A stretch of DNA of 64,000 nt from DATBAX01 sp963723765 (GTDB taxonomy: Bacteria; Acidobacteriota; Terriglobia; Terriglobales; Acidobacteriaceae): contig CAVRSD010000001.1 in NCBI GenBank assembly GCA_963723765.1, positions 62,001 through 126,000 on the forward strand. Reading direction: 5' to 3'. The first letter of the stretch is position 1. Each line of letters begins with the position of its first letter. Shown piece after piece: positions 36,817 to 44,697 of the stretch. Both the position numbers and the translations under genes were made by a program. The notes below the pieces were generated by a model that saw only the letters and a program-made list of their open reading frames with translations, did not search any database and was not told the origin of the DNA.

Positions 36817-38781
36817 CTACTGCGCCGCCGGGCTGGGCAGCACTTGCACGACAACTCCAGACTCCTGGCCTTGAGTGTGGTAAACCCGCTCGGTGGCTTT
36901 CACGAAGTCGGAGGGTTTGGCATTCGGAATTTGTACAAAGGCTTGCGGATTGCGATCGGTCAGCGGGAACCAGGAACTTTGCACCTGCACCATGATGCGG
37001 TGACCGCGGCGGAAAGTGTGGTTCACGTCCGGCATTGAGTAGTCTATTTCCTCAACTTTGCCGGGAGTGAAAGGCTCGGGCTTTTCAAAGCTGCGACGGA
37101 ATTTTCCCCGGAATGGCTCGCCGCGCACCAGTTGTTCATATCCCCCCATCGTAAACTCTGGCACTCGCACGTCCGCCGCTGGCTTGTCTTCATCGTCATC
37201 GGATTTAGTGACGGCATAGTCGGGCGGATAGACATCGATCAACTTCACATCGAAATCCGAATCGGTTCCGGTAGTCGAAACAAAAAGCTTGGGAGAAATG
37301 GGGCCGCTAATGGTCACGTCTTCCGGCAAGACCGCGGTCTTATAGGTCAGAACATCGGTCCGGGTGACGGCGAAACGCTGGTCGGAAAGCATGTATTCCT
37401 GCGGCACGTCCTGCGCGGGATAAGCCACAAAGGGCACGGGCTTGGCGGGATCGCTGACATATTCATCGAAGGGCTGGGATCCGGCTGCCGGAGGATCGAA
37501 AGAAAGCTCGCCATCGGCGTGGAAGTAGAGAGTCTTGGCCGCGACATTCTTTGGCGGCCACGCAGAATATTGCCGCCAGACGTTGGTCCCGGTTTCGAAA
37601 ACGTAGGCTTCGGGAAGTTTGGCGTCTCCGGAGCCCTTGAGATATTGCTCAAAGAATGGGAACAGAATGTTCTTGTTGTAATACTCGCTGGTTTTCGCGG
37701 CGAAGTTTACGCGGCCTAGAGAATTTCCGTCATGGCGCGCCCAGCCTCCATGAACCCAGGGTCCGACGACCAGACCATTGAAGATGCCGGGATTATTTTT
37801 CTCGATGGCGTGATAGGTCTTGAAAGGCCCCTGCAAATCTTCGGCGTCGAACCATCCGCCCACGGTCAGCACCGCGCAATGAATATTTTTCAAGTGGGGC
37901 GTCAGGTTGCGACTCTGCCAATAATTATCGTAAGTGTCGTGCTGGGTCTGGTCGTTCCAGAGCGCGGGGCCCTGTAAATAATTGGCAAGATTGGAGAGCG
38001 GGCCGGCATTCAGGTAGAACTCATAGCCATCGGGAGTGCCGTAGTCAAACGGCACATCGGGTTTGGGCAATTCCGGATTTTTCTGCGGCGAGAAGAAGGC
38101 ATAGAAACTAAAATTCGCGGCCAGCATGAACGCGCCGTTGTGGTAGGCATCGTCACCCATATAGAGATCGGTGATGGGCGCCTGCGGAGAAGCAGCCTTG
38201 AGCGCGGGATGGGTGTCGATAATGCTGGAAGAAGTGTAAAAGCCGGGATAAGAAATGCCCCAGATTCCGGCACTACCGTTGTTGTTGGGGACATTCTTGA
38301 GCATCCACTCCAGGGTGTCGTAGAGATCGCTGCTGTCGTCGACATCCTTGTTGGACTTCTTGTTATCGATGTGCGGAGTCATCTCGACGAATGTGCCTTC
38401 GGACATGTAGCGGCCGCGGACATCCTGAAAAACGAAAATGTATCCGGCCCGGTCGAAATCCGGCGAGGGGCCAAGTCTCTTTTTATATTCGTCAACGCCG
38501 TAGGGTGCGACGCTGTAAGGGGTACGGTTGATCAGAAATGGATAGGGATGGGAGGTGTCTTTGGGCACGTAAACCGAAGTGAACAGATGCACGCCGTCAC
38601 GCATCTTGATGCGGAACTCGTACTTGGTGTAGTGGGCCCTGACGTCGAATGGCGGTGGAACGGGCATGGGCTGGGTTTGGGCCGGGAGATGGGCTACCAG
38701 GGCTGCGATGACAACCACCAGAATCGATGCAATGCGACGCGGCATGCGGATAAGCGCTCCCATTTTTTGATTCAGCCCCAA
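36817..38781 (-). CDS. Secreted CocE/NonD-family hydrolase (X-Pro dipeptidyl-peptidase S15 type)
   Basis: 654 residues with a signal peptide (ASILVVVIAALVAHLPAQ) and an alpha/beta hydrolase core. The nucleophile lies in GIWGISYPGFYTSS (GxSxxG), the acid in GGWFDAEDLQGP and the histidine in GPWVHGGWARHD. A C-terminal beta-sandwich (residues about 455-650; LKHTFRRGHRIM-like VNHTFRRGHRIMVQVQSS) is characteristic of the CocE and S15 families. Such enzymes hydrolyse esters or N-terminal X-Pro dipeptides outside the cell; the choice cannot be made here. ATG 38763 is an alternative start. Convergent with the PNGase A-like gene, which may also act on exogenous polymer. Confidence 0.92.
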   Translation of the reverse strand: MGLNQKMGALIRMPRRIASILVVVIAALVAHLPAQTQPMPVPPPFDVRAHYTKYEFRIKMRDGVHLFTSVYVPKDTSHPYPFLINRTPYSVAPYGVDEYKKRLGPSPDFDRAGYIFVFQDVRGRYMSEGTFVEMTPHIDNKKSNKDVDDSSDLYDTLEWMLKNVPNNNGSAGIWGISYPGFYTSSSIIDTHPALKAASPQAPITDLYMGDDAYHNGAFMLAANFSFYAFFSPQKNPELPKPDVPFDYGTPDGYEFYLNAGPLSNLANYLQGPALWNDQTQHDTYDNYWQSRNLTPHLKNIHCAVLTVGGWFDAEDLQGPFKTYHAIEKNNPGIFNGLVVGPWVHGGWARHDGNSLGRVNFAAKTSEYYNKNILFPFFEQYLKGSGDAKLPEAYVFETGTNVWRQYSAWPPKNVAAKTLYFHADGELSFDPPAAGSQPFDEYVSDPAKPVPFVAYPAQDVPQEYMLSDQRFAVTRTDVLTYKTAVLPEDVTISGPISPKLFVSTTGTDSDFDVKLIDVYPPDYAVTKSDDDEDKPAADVRVPEFTMGGYEQLVRGEPFRGKFRRSFEKPEPFTPGKVEEIDYSMPDVNHTFRRGHRIMVQVQSSWFPLTDRNPQAFVQIPNAKPSDFVKATERVYHTQGQESGVVVQVLPSPAAQ

Positions 38782-38912
38782 TTGGCAAGCTACAGGCGGG
38801 ATGGGAAGAGAGTCAAGGGAGGCGGAGATGAGTTATTCTCCATCGCGGTACAATAGTTAGTTAGCTTTGGCCCTGAGAATCGGCTGGTGTGCCGGGGCCG
38901 GTGAGAGGATTC

Positions 38913-39290
38913 ATGTTCGAAGTTACCGTGGAAGACACGTTCGCGGCGGGGCACTACCTGCGCAATTACAAGGGTAAGTGCGAAAATCCGCATGGACACA
39001 ATTACAAGGTGCGGGTCACGCTGGCGGGCAAGGAGCTGGACAAAGCCGGCCTCCTGCTCGACTTCAAAGAGCTGCGCGAAGTGATGAAGCACACCATCGA
39101 GCGGCTGGACCATCGGATGATCAATGATGTGGAGCCGTTCACGGTATTGAATCCCTCGGCCGAGAACCTGGCCAAGTATTTCTACGATGAAGCGAATGGG
39201 CGTTTACTGGCTGTGACCAAGGGTCGAGTCCAGGTGAAGGACGTCACCGTGTTCGAGACCGATACGACCACGGCCCGGTATTCCGAGTAA
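38913..39290 (+). CDS. queD: 6-carboxy-5,6,7,8-tetrahydropterin synthase
   Basis: 125 residues from ATG 38913 (upstream frame to 38889 not conserved). The PTPS fold is shown by AAGHYLRNYKGKCENPHGHNY, with zinc histidines and the active-site cysteine, LLLDFKELREVMKHTIERLDHRMIND and LNPSAENLAKYFYDE. QueD converts 7,8-dihydroneopterin triphosphate to carboxy-tetrahydropterin, second step of queuosine/preQ0 synthesis. GAGAGGA lies upstream. First of three genes queD-queE-queC; queE starts 13 bp after its stop. Some PTPS homologues make tetrahydrobiopterin, but the neighbours settle the assignment. Confidence 0.93.
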   Translation: MFEVTVEDTFAAGHYLRNYKGKCENPHGHNYKVRVTLAGKELDKAGLLLDFKELREVMKHTIERLDHRMINDVEPFTVLNPSAENLAKYFYDEANGRLLAVTKGRVQVKDVTVFETDTTTARYSE

Positions 39291-39303
39291 GCGGCGGCTT
39301 GCC

Positions 39304-39985
39304 TTGCAGATCACGGAAATTTTCAAATCGATTCAAGGCGAGTCCACTCATGCGGGGCTGCCCTGCGTCTTTGTGCGGCTGACCGGATGCAATCTGCGTT
39401 GCAATTGGTGCGATAGCGAATACACCTTTACCGGCGGCAAGCGCATGACGCTTGGAGGAAGTCGTCAAGGAAGTGGCGCGCTTGAGCCCGGCAGGACTGG
39501 TGGAGATCACTGGCGGCGAGCCCATGCTGCAGGAGCGGGAAGTTGTGCCGCTGATGCAGCGCCTGTTGGACGACAGCTATACCGTGCTGCTGGAGACCAG
39601 TGGGGAGCGTCCGCTGGCGGGCGTCCCTAAGGGCGTGCTGAAGATTGTGGATGTGAAGTGTCCGGCTTCGGGCGAGGGCGACACGTTTGATTTGAAAAAT
39701 CTTGAGGCGTTAGGTCCGCAAGACGAAGTCAAATTTGTGCTGAGCAATCGTGCGGATTACGAATTCGCCCGTGATTTTGTGGCGCGTCATAATCTGGAAC
39801 AACGGGTCAAGGCAGTCCTGTTTTCTCCTGCTTTCCGCAAAGATGCGAGTGGTTCGCGCGATGTTTCGCATTGCTTGCTCGATCCGCGGGAATTGGCCGA
39901 ATGGATTTTGGCGGACAATGTTTTGGTGCGATTGGGATTGCAGATCCATAAATTCATCTGGGACCCGGCGTTGAAGGGTGTGTGA
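39304..39985 (+). CDS. queE: 7-carboxy-7-deazaguanine synthase, radical SAM (one-base frameshift)
   Basis: Starts at TTG 39304 (QITEIFKSIQGES). The radical-SAM cysteines appear as CNLRCNWCD, followed by ITGGEPMLQE and LETSG. An extra G at 39454-39455 (CTTGGAGG should be CTTGAGG, giving TLEEVVKEV) splits it; repaired length is 226 residues. QueE rearranges carboxy-tetrahydropterin into 7-carboxy-7-deazaguanine. Its stop codon TGA (39983-39985) touches the first unit of a heptamer repeat array that fills the gap to queC. Confidence 0.93.
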
Positions 39986-40077
39986 GGAAGTCAGAATTAA
40001 GAAGTCAGAAATCAGAAGTTAAATCGAGCTTGCTAAATTCTTACTTCTGCATTCTGACTTCTAAATTCTGACTTCCT
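39985..40077. repeat. Inverted pair of 7-bp tandem repeats (CAGAAGT)n / (ACTTCTG)n between queE and queC
   Basis: Left, five units without gaps: AGGAAGT 39985, CAGAATT 39992, AAGAAGT 39999, CAGAAAT 40006, CAGAAGT 40013 to 40019. Right, five units: ACTTCTG 40043, CATTCTG 40050, ACTTCTA 40057, AATTCTG 40064, ACTTCCT 40071 to 40077. Consensus CAGAAGT and ACTTCTG are exact reverse complements, and the order of variants mirrors (AGGAAGT pairs with ACTTCCT, CAGAATT with AATTCTG). This makes a 35-bp stem. It lies inside a co-directional operon, not at its end. Confidence 0.92.
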
Positions 40078-40092
40078 GCTGGCATTTGCACC

Positions 40093-40788
40093 ATGACAAA
40101 CCTGAACAAATCGCGTGCGGTAGTCCTGCTCAGTGGAGGCATGGATTCCTGCGTGTGTGCGGCGCTGGCGGTGCGGGACCACGACGTGGCGGCTGTGCAC
40201 GTTAACTATGGTCAGCGCACGGAAGCCCGCGAGCAGCAGTCGTTTGCGGCGATTTGCGACCGCCTGAAGATTACGAATAGGCTGGTTGTGAGAAACGAAG
40301 TCTTCCGTGCAATTGGTGGTTCAGCGCTGACCGATGTAAATATTGCGGTACCGGAATCGCATGCCATCGGGCAGGACATTCCCGTCACCTATGTGCCTTT
40401 CCGCAATGCGCATTTTCTGTCGGTCGCGGTGAGTTGGGCCGAAGTGCTGGAAGCGGAGAAAATATATATTGGCGCCGTCGAGCAGGACAGTTCCGGATAT
40501 CCCGATTGCCGCCCGGCATACTACCAGGCGTTTAACGCGGTGATAAAAACAGGAACAAAAGAAGGACGGATTGAGATCGTGACCCCGCTCATCGCCCTGC
40601 GCAAGGCAGAAATTGTGAAGCTGGGCCTTGAATTGGGCGCGCCCTTCGATTTAACGTGGTCATGCTATAGCCGGGAAGATAGTGCCTGCGGCGTTTGTGA
40701 CAGCTGTGTTTTGCGTCTGCGTGCGTTTCGGGAAGCGGGAGCGGTGGACCCGATCCCATATTTAGCTGCAAAGCAATCGGTAATTTAA
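40093..40788 (+). CDS. queC: 7-cyano-7-deazaguanine synthase
   Basis: 231 residues. ATP pyrophosphatase loop VVLLSGGMDSCVCA at the N-terminus, HVNYGQRTEAREQQSFAAI, GAVEQDSSGYPDCRPAY and four zinc cysteines in CYSREDSACGVCDSCVLR. It converts 7-carboxy-7-deazaguanine to preQ0 with ATP and ammonia. Together with queD and queE this gives the preQ0 route; queF and tgt are not in this window. The 107 bp before the start are occupied by the heptamer inverted repeat, so translation coupling with queE is unlikely. Confidence 0.95.
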   Translation: MTNLNKSRAVVLLSGGMDSCVCAALAVRDHDVAAVHVNYGQRTEAREQQSFAAICDRLKITNRLVVRNEVFRAIGGSALTDVNIAVPESHAIGQDIPVTYVPFRNAHFLSVAVSWAEVLEAEKIYIGAVEQDSSGYPDCRPAYYQAFNAVIKTGTKEGRIEIVTPLIALRKAEIVKLGLELGAPFDLTWSCYSREDSACGVCDSCVLRLRAFREAGAVDPIPYLAAKQSVI

Positions 40789-40822
40789 AATCGTAAAATG
40801 TAAGCGGAGCCGGGAGGCGGCA

Positions 40823-41968
40823 ATGAAAAAGTATTCTTTGGTGGTTGCACTGGTTGTGCTGCTCGGGGGATTGTGCGCGACTCCGATGCACGCCCAGGGA
40901 GCTTTTGGCTCCGTGAAAGGTATTTGCAAGGACGCGACTGGGGTTCCCATCGCCGGGGCGGTTCTGGAATGGCACAACCTGGATAACGGGCGAAAGTACA
41001 ATTTAAAGACCAACGCGAAGGGCGAGTATTTTTCGCTGGGCATTGAGCCGGGCAAGTACGAAATCACGCTCTCCAAAGATGGCAAGCAGCTGGACAAGGT
41101 GAACGGATACCCTGTCGGCCTGGATGAAACAACCCTCGATTTCGATTTAAAGAAGAGCCAGGAGCAAGCGGCGCAACAGCAGGGGATCAGTCCAGAACAA
41201 CTAAAAGCGATCCAGGAAGCCCAGGCCAAACACGAGAAAGATGTGGGCACAGTCAAGGCCCTGAATGAGAAGCTGCTGGCCGCCAAGACTGCCAGCGATG
41301 CGGGTGATTTCGATGGCGCCATCGCCCAGTTGACCTCAGCCACGGAGATGGACCCCAGCCGCGACCTGATTTGGTTCAAGCTTGGCGATGCCTATCGCAA
41401 CGCGGGCCTGAAGCAGACTGATCCAGCGGAGAAGACGAAGCGGCTGACCGAAGCCAGCACGGATTATCAGAAAGCCGTCGATATCAAACAAAAGGCTTAT
41501 GATGCGGACGCCAAGAAGAATCCGGACGACGCAAAAACGCTGGCAGCCTATTACAACAATCTGGCGGATGCCGATTCGAAATCCGGCAAGACTGATGACG
41601 CGGTAAAGGCCTACACCCAGGCGGCACAGTTGAATCCCGCCGGCGCCGCCCAGTATTACTACAACATTGGCGCGGTCTACACCAATGCCAACAAAATAGA
41701 TGACGCCATTGCAGCCTTCGATAAGGCCATTGCCATTGACCCTAACAAGGCCGATGCTTACTACCAGAAGGGGGTAAACCTGTTGAGCAAGGCCACCACC
41801 GACCCAAGTGGGAAGGTAATCCCGGCGCCGGGAACCGCCGACGCACTGAATAAGTACCTTGAGTTGCAGCCGAGCGGGCCGTACGCAGATGGAGCCAAAG
41901 GCATGCTTCAGTACATCGGTAGCAAGATCGAGACGACTTACGGCAAAACGAAGTCGACGAAAAAATAG
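40823..41968 (+). CDS. Secreted protein with carboxypeptidase-regulatory-like domain and TPRs
   Basis: 381 residues. Signal peptide (YSLVVALVVLLGGLCATPMHAQ), then a beta-sandwich of the carboxypeptidase-regulatory type (ICKDATGVPIAGAVLEWHN, GEYFSLGIEPGKYEITLSKDG), then several TPR motifs (residues about 150-330; AYYNNLADADSKSGKTDDAVKAY-like, shortened). This fusion is common in acidobacterial periplasmic or outer-membrane proteins and suggests protein binding or scaffold work rather than catalysis. AGCGGAGCCGGGAGGCGG precedes the start. It follows queC by 34 bp but is terminated by its own strong hairpin. Function not known. Confidence 0.85.
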   Translation: MKKYSLVVALVVLLGGLCATPMHAQGAFGSVKGICKDATGVPIAGAVLEWHNLDNGRKYNLKTNAKGEYFSLGIEPGKYEITLSKDGKQLDKVNGYPVGLDETTLDFDLKKSQEQAAQQQGISPEQLKAIQEAQAKHEKDVGTVKALNEKLLAAKTASDAGDFDGAIAQLTSATEMDPSRDLIWFKLGDAYRNAGLKQTDPAEKTKRLTEASTDYQKAVDIKQKAYDADAKKNPDDAKTLAAYYNNLADADSKSGKTDDAVKAYTQAAQLNPAGAAQYYYNIGAVYTNANKIDDAIAAFDKAIAIDPNKADAYYQKGVNLLSKATTDPSGKVIPAPGTADALNKYLELQPSGPYADGAKGMLQYIGSKIETTYGKTKSTKK

Positions 41969-41994
41969 TTCTCCATTCGAGTTCTTTGGGGAAA

Positions 41995-42022
41995 GGGACG
42001 GCCGTAGCCGTCCCCTTTTTTC
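41995..42022 (+). terminator. Rho-independent terminator after the TPR gene
   Basis: Stem GGGACGGC 41995-42002, loop CGTA, stem GCCGTCCC 42007-42014, then CTTTTTT. Perfect pairing and a T-run 26 bp after the stop. Confidence 0.9.
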
Positions 42023-42190
42023 TTGCTGGAACCCGCGCCGATTCTGCACCCTGCCGCTTCCTCATTACGAAGGTCCATGCCCTTGACGTTCTTCATAGAA
42101 CCCCACTGAAATCTTCATTAGAGTAGGTATTGGCGCAATTCAGTTCGCATTCTCACCCCCCGTGCGCCGTGATTTTCCTGAGAATCGAAT

Positions 42191-43345
42191 ATGGCGGCAC
42201 CAGGCAACGCACCCATCTCCGTTACGTTTGAAGGTTCTTCGGGATCCGGAACAGTCGCCACTCAGGCGCTGCTGGCAGCCATGTTGAAAGCCCATGAGCA
42301 AGTCAGCGATCTGATTTTCTCGCCGGGACGCCCGCCGCAAGTGGAGGTACACGGACAACTGATCGCAGTACAGTCTCCGGGACTTCGCACACTCACTGCT
42401 GACGACACCCGCCGCATCGCCTCGGATCTGATCGGGAACAACAAACAGGCAATTACGATTCTGCGCGAGCAGGGCTCCTGCGATATATCTTTTGGGCTGC
42501 CGGGGCTCGCGCGGTTTCGCGTCAACGTTTTCATTCAGCGCGGCAGTTGCGCCGTGGTCATGCGGGTCATCGCGACTTCCGTTCCCAGTTTTCAGTCACT
42601 GGGTTTGCCGCCACAGTTAAAAGATGTAGCCAATTTGCGCGACGGCATTGTGCTGGTAACCGGCCCGCGAGGATCCGGGAAATCTTCTACTCTGGCTGCG
42701 CTTCTCGACCAAATCAACGAACAGCAGACTTGCCACATCATCACCGTCGAAGACCCCATCGAATTTCTACACAGCCATAAACGTTCGACCATCCATCAAC
42801 GAGAGTTGCACAGCGACACACCGAATGCGGCATTAGCTCTGCGAGCGGCGCTGCGGCAGGCGCCAAAGGTAATTCTCCTCGGCGAGATGAATGACCGCGA
42901 AACCATGCAACTGGTGCTGGAAGCGGCGGAAACCGGACATCTCGTGCTCTCCAGCCTGAACACCGTGGACGCCACCAAAGCAGTGGAACGCATCGTGAGT
43001 TCGTTTCCCGGCGCTGAGCAGTCCGCCATCCGGGGGCGCCTGGCCAAAACTTTCCGCTACATCATTTCGCAGCGGCTGATTCCTCGGAAGGATGGAAAAG
43101 GACGCATCGCCGCCATCGAGATCCTCAAAGCCAGTCCTCGTACGCGCGAATGCGTGGAGAATGGAGAACGCTCAGGTGGAGACTTGTTCGAAGTAATGAA
43201 AGAAGGGCTTTCCGAAGGAATGCAGATCTTCGATGGAGAAATCGAAAAAATGGTGCGAGCCGGAGTTGTTGATTTGGAAACGGCACTGGCCCATGCAGCA
43301 AATCAACGGGACCTGGAAAAAACTCTAGAAGCTTTCAAAAATTAA
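42191..43345 (+). CDS. PilT-like type IV pilus ATPase with atypical catalytic motifs
   Basis: 384 residues of the PilT/PilU branch. The N-terminal PAS-like domain (SDLIFSPGRPPQVEVHGQL) and the Asp box HIITVEDPIEFLH are present, as is Walker A, GPRGSGKSST near residue 157. However Walker B reads VILLGEMNDRETM (usually GEMRD) and the His box reads LVLSSLNTVDA (usually TLHT), so the His-box histidine is replaced by asparagine. Retraction ATPases use these boxes, so this may be a PilU-like accessory or a variant enzyme. No other pil genes are nearby. ATG 42191; the next gene moeA starts 66 bp after its end. Confidence 0.87.
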   Translation: MAAPGNAPISVTFEGSSGSGTVATQALLAAMLKAHEQVSDLIFSPGRPPQVEVHGQLIAVQSPGLRTLTADDTRRIASDLIGNNKQAITILREQGSCDISFGLPGLARFRVNVFIQRGSCAVVMRVIATSVPSFQSLGLPPQLKDVANLRDGIVLVTGPRGSGKSSTLAALLDQINEQQTCHIITVEDPIEFLHSHKRSTIHQRELHSDTPNAALALRAALRQAPKVILLGEMNDRETMQLVLEAAETGHLVLSSLNTVDATKAVERIVSSFPGAEQSAIRGRLAKTFRYIISQRLIPRKDGKGRIAAIEILKASPRTRECVENGERSGGDLFEVMKEGLSEGMQIFDGEIEKMVRAGVVDLETALAHAANQRDLEKTLEAFKN

Positions 43346-43411
43346 ATTCCCGGGCCGTTAATTTGATTTGATGGTTCGATTTTCCCTTCCATCCCTCGTA
43401 TCATCTCGTCC

Positions 43412-44650
43412 ATGGCCGGTGTGCCCCAAACTCCCATCGTTCTCAGTTTTGAAGCGGCAAGGCATCTCGTGGAAGAACACGCCGCGAGCCTGCGTCCTCG
43501 AGGAAAAGAACTGGTTGAGCTCTTGGAAAGCACGGGCAGCATCCTGGCCGAGCCGTTAGCTGCGGACCGCAATTTCCCTCCTTTCCCGCGCTCTACTCGT
43601 GATGGATATGCGGTGCGAGCCGCCGATCTGACCCAACTTCCCGCCACGCTGGATGTTATCGGTGAGATCAAAGCCGGTGGTACTGCTGGCATGCAGGTTG
43701 AGAGCGGACATGCCGCTTCCATTATGACGGGAGCTCCGGCCCCGCTGGGGGCTGACGCGGTCGTGATGGTGGAATACACGGCCCGAGATGGCGCCCGTGT
43801 CACGATCAGTAAGGCAGTTGAATCGGGGGATAACATTGTGCCTCTCGCGGCAGAGGCCAAGCGAGGCGACCGTCTGTTGACTCAGGGCACGCGGTTAGAT
43901 CATGCCGCCATTGCCATCGCCGCTTCGGTGGGAAGATCGCGCCTGCTGGTCTATGCGAAACCTCGCATTGCTGTGCTTTCCACAGGTGATGAGATCGTGG
44001 ACATCGACGTACCTCCCGGTCCCACCCAGATCCGCAACTCGAACAGCTACTCTCTCGCCGCACAAATCCAGGCCGCCGGTGGTGAAGCGGTACTGCTTCC
44101 GATTGCTCCCGACAAACCCGCGCGTCTCCGTGAACTGATTGCCGAGGGCTTTGAAGCTGACCTTCTCCTGCTTACCGGAGGTGTCTCCATGGGAAAGTAC
44201 GATCTGGTAGAAGAAGCGCTGGCAGAATTTAATACTGAGTTCTTTTTTACCGGCGCACAAATCCAACCGGGACGACCGATTGTGTTTGGACGATCCCGCT
44301 TTTCCAATGAAGACAAGTATTTCTTCGGGCTGCCGGGAAATCCAGTTTCCACCATGGTGACATTCGAACTGTTCGCGCGGCCGATGGTGGAAGCGCTGGC
44401 GGGCATGTTGCCACGCAAACTTTTTTTCTTGCACGCGAAGTTAAAATCAGAAATCAAAAATAAGACTGGGCTAAAACGGTTCTTGCCTGCGATTCTGTCG
44501 GGGGAATTCGAGCAAGCGGAAGTCGAATTGGCGGGATGGCACGGATCGGGAGACATCGCCGCGACCGCGCGAGCGAACTGCTACGTCGTGATTGCTCCAG
44601 ACCGTGAGTACATTGCCGCCGACGAGTGGGTGCCGGTGTTGATGCGCTAG
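43412..44650 (+). CDS. moeA: Molybdopterin molybdenumtransferase
   Basis: 412 residues. MoeA inserts molybdate into adenylated molybdopterin. Visible are FPRSTRDGYAVRAAD near residue 60, the IMTGAPAPLGADAVVMVEY segment (in parts), LSTGDEI, RNSNSYSLAAQ, LLTGGVSMGKYD and LPGNPVSTMVTFELF, and the C-terminal beta-barrel (GWHGSGDIAATARANCYVVI in parts). Length is normal. The rest of the cofactor set visible here (moaC, mog) lies 1.6 to 4 kb downstream, but a TPR gene and a regulator are placed between them. moeA shows no frameshift. Confidence 0.94.
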   Translation: MAGVPQTPIVLSFEAARHLVEEHAASLRPRGKELVELLESTGSILAEPLAADRNFPPFPRSTRDGYAVRAADLTQLPATLDVIGEIKAGGTAGMQVESGHAASIMTGAPAPLGADAVVMVEYTARDGARVTISKAVESGDNIVPLAAEAKRGDRLLTQGTRLDHAAIAIAASVGRSRLLVYAKPRIAVLSTGDEIVDIDVPPGPTQIRNSNSYSLAAQIQAAGGEAVLLPIAPDKPARLRELIAEGFEADLLLLTGGVSMGKYDLVEEALAEFNTEFFFTGAQIQPGRPIVFGRSRFSNEDKYFFGLPGNPVSTMVTFELFARPMVEALAGMLPRKLFFLHAKLKSEIKNKTGLKRFLPAILSGEFEQAEVELAGWHGSGDIAATARANCYVVIAPDREYIAADEWVPVLMR

Positions 44651-44697
44651 ATCTTACTAGAATACGAACCCAGTGGTTCAAACTGGTAAGTCTCCCG

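Noticed and set aside
17201..40077. Heptamer arrays as CRISPR
   Set aside because: Units are 7 bp without spacers and no cas genes are present.
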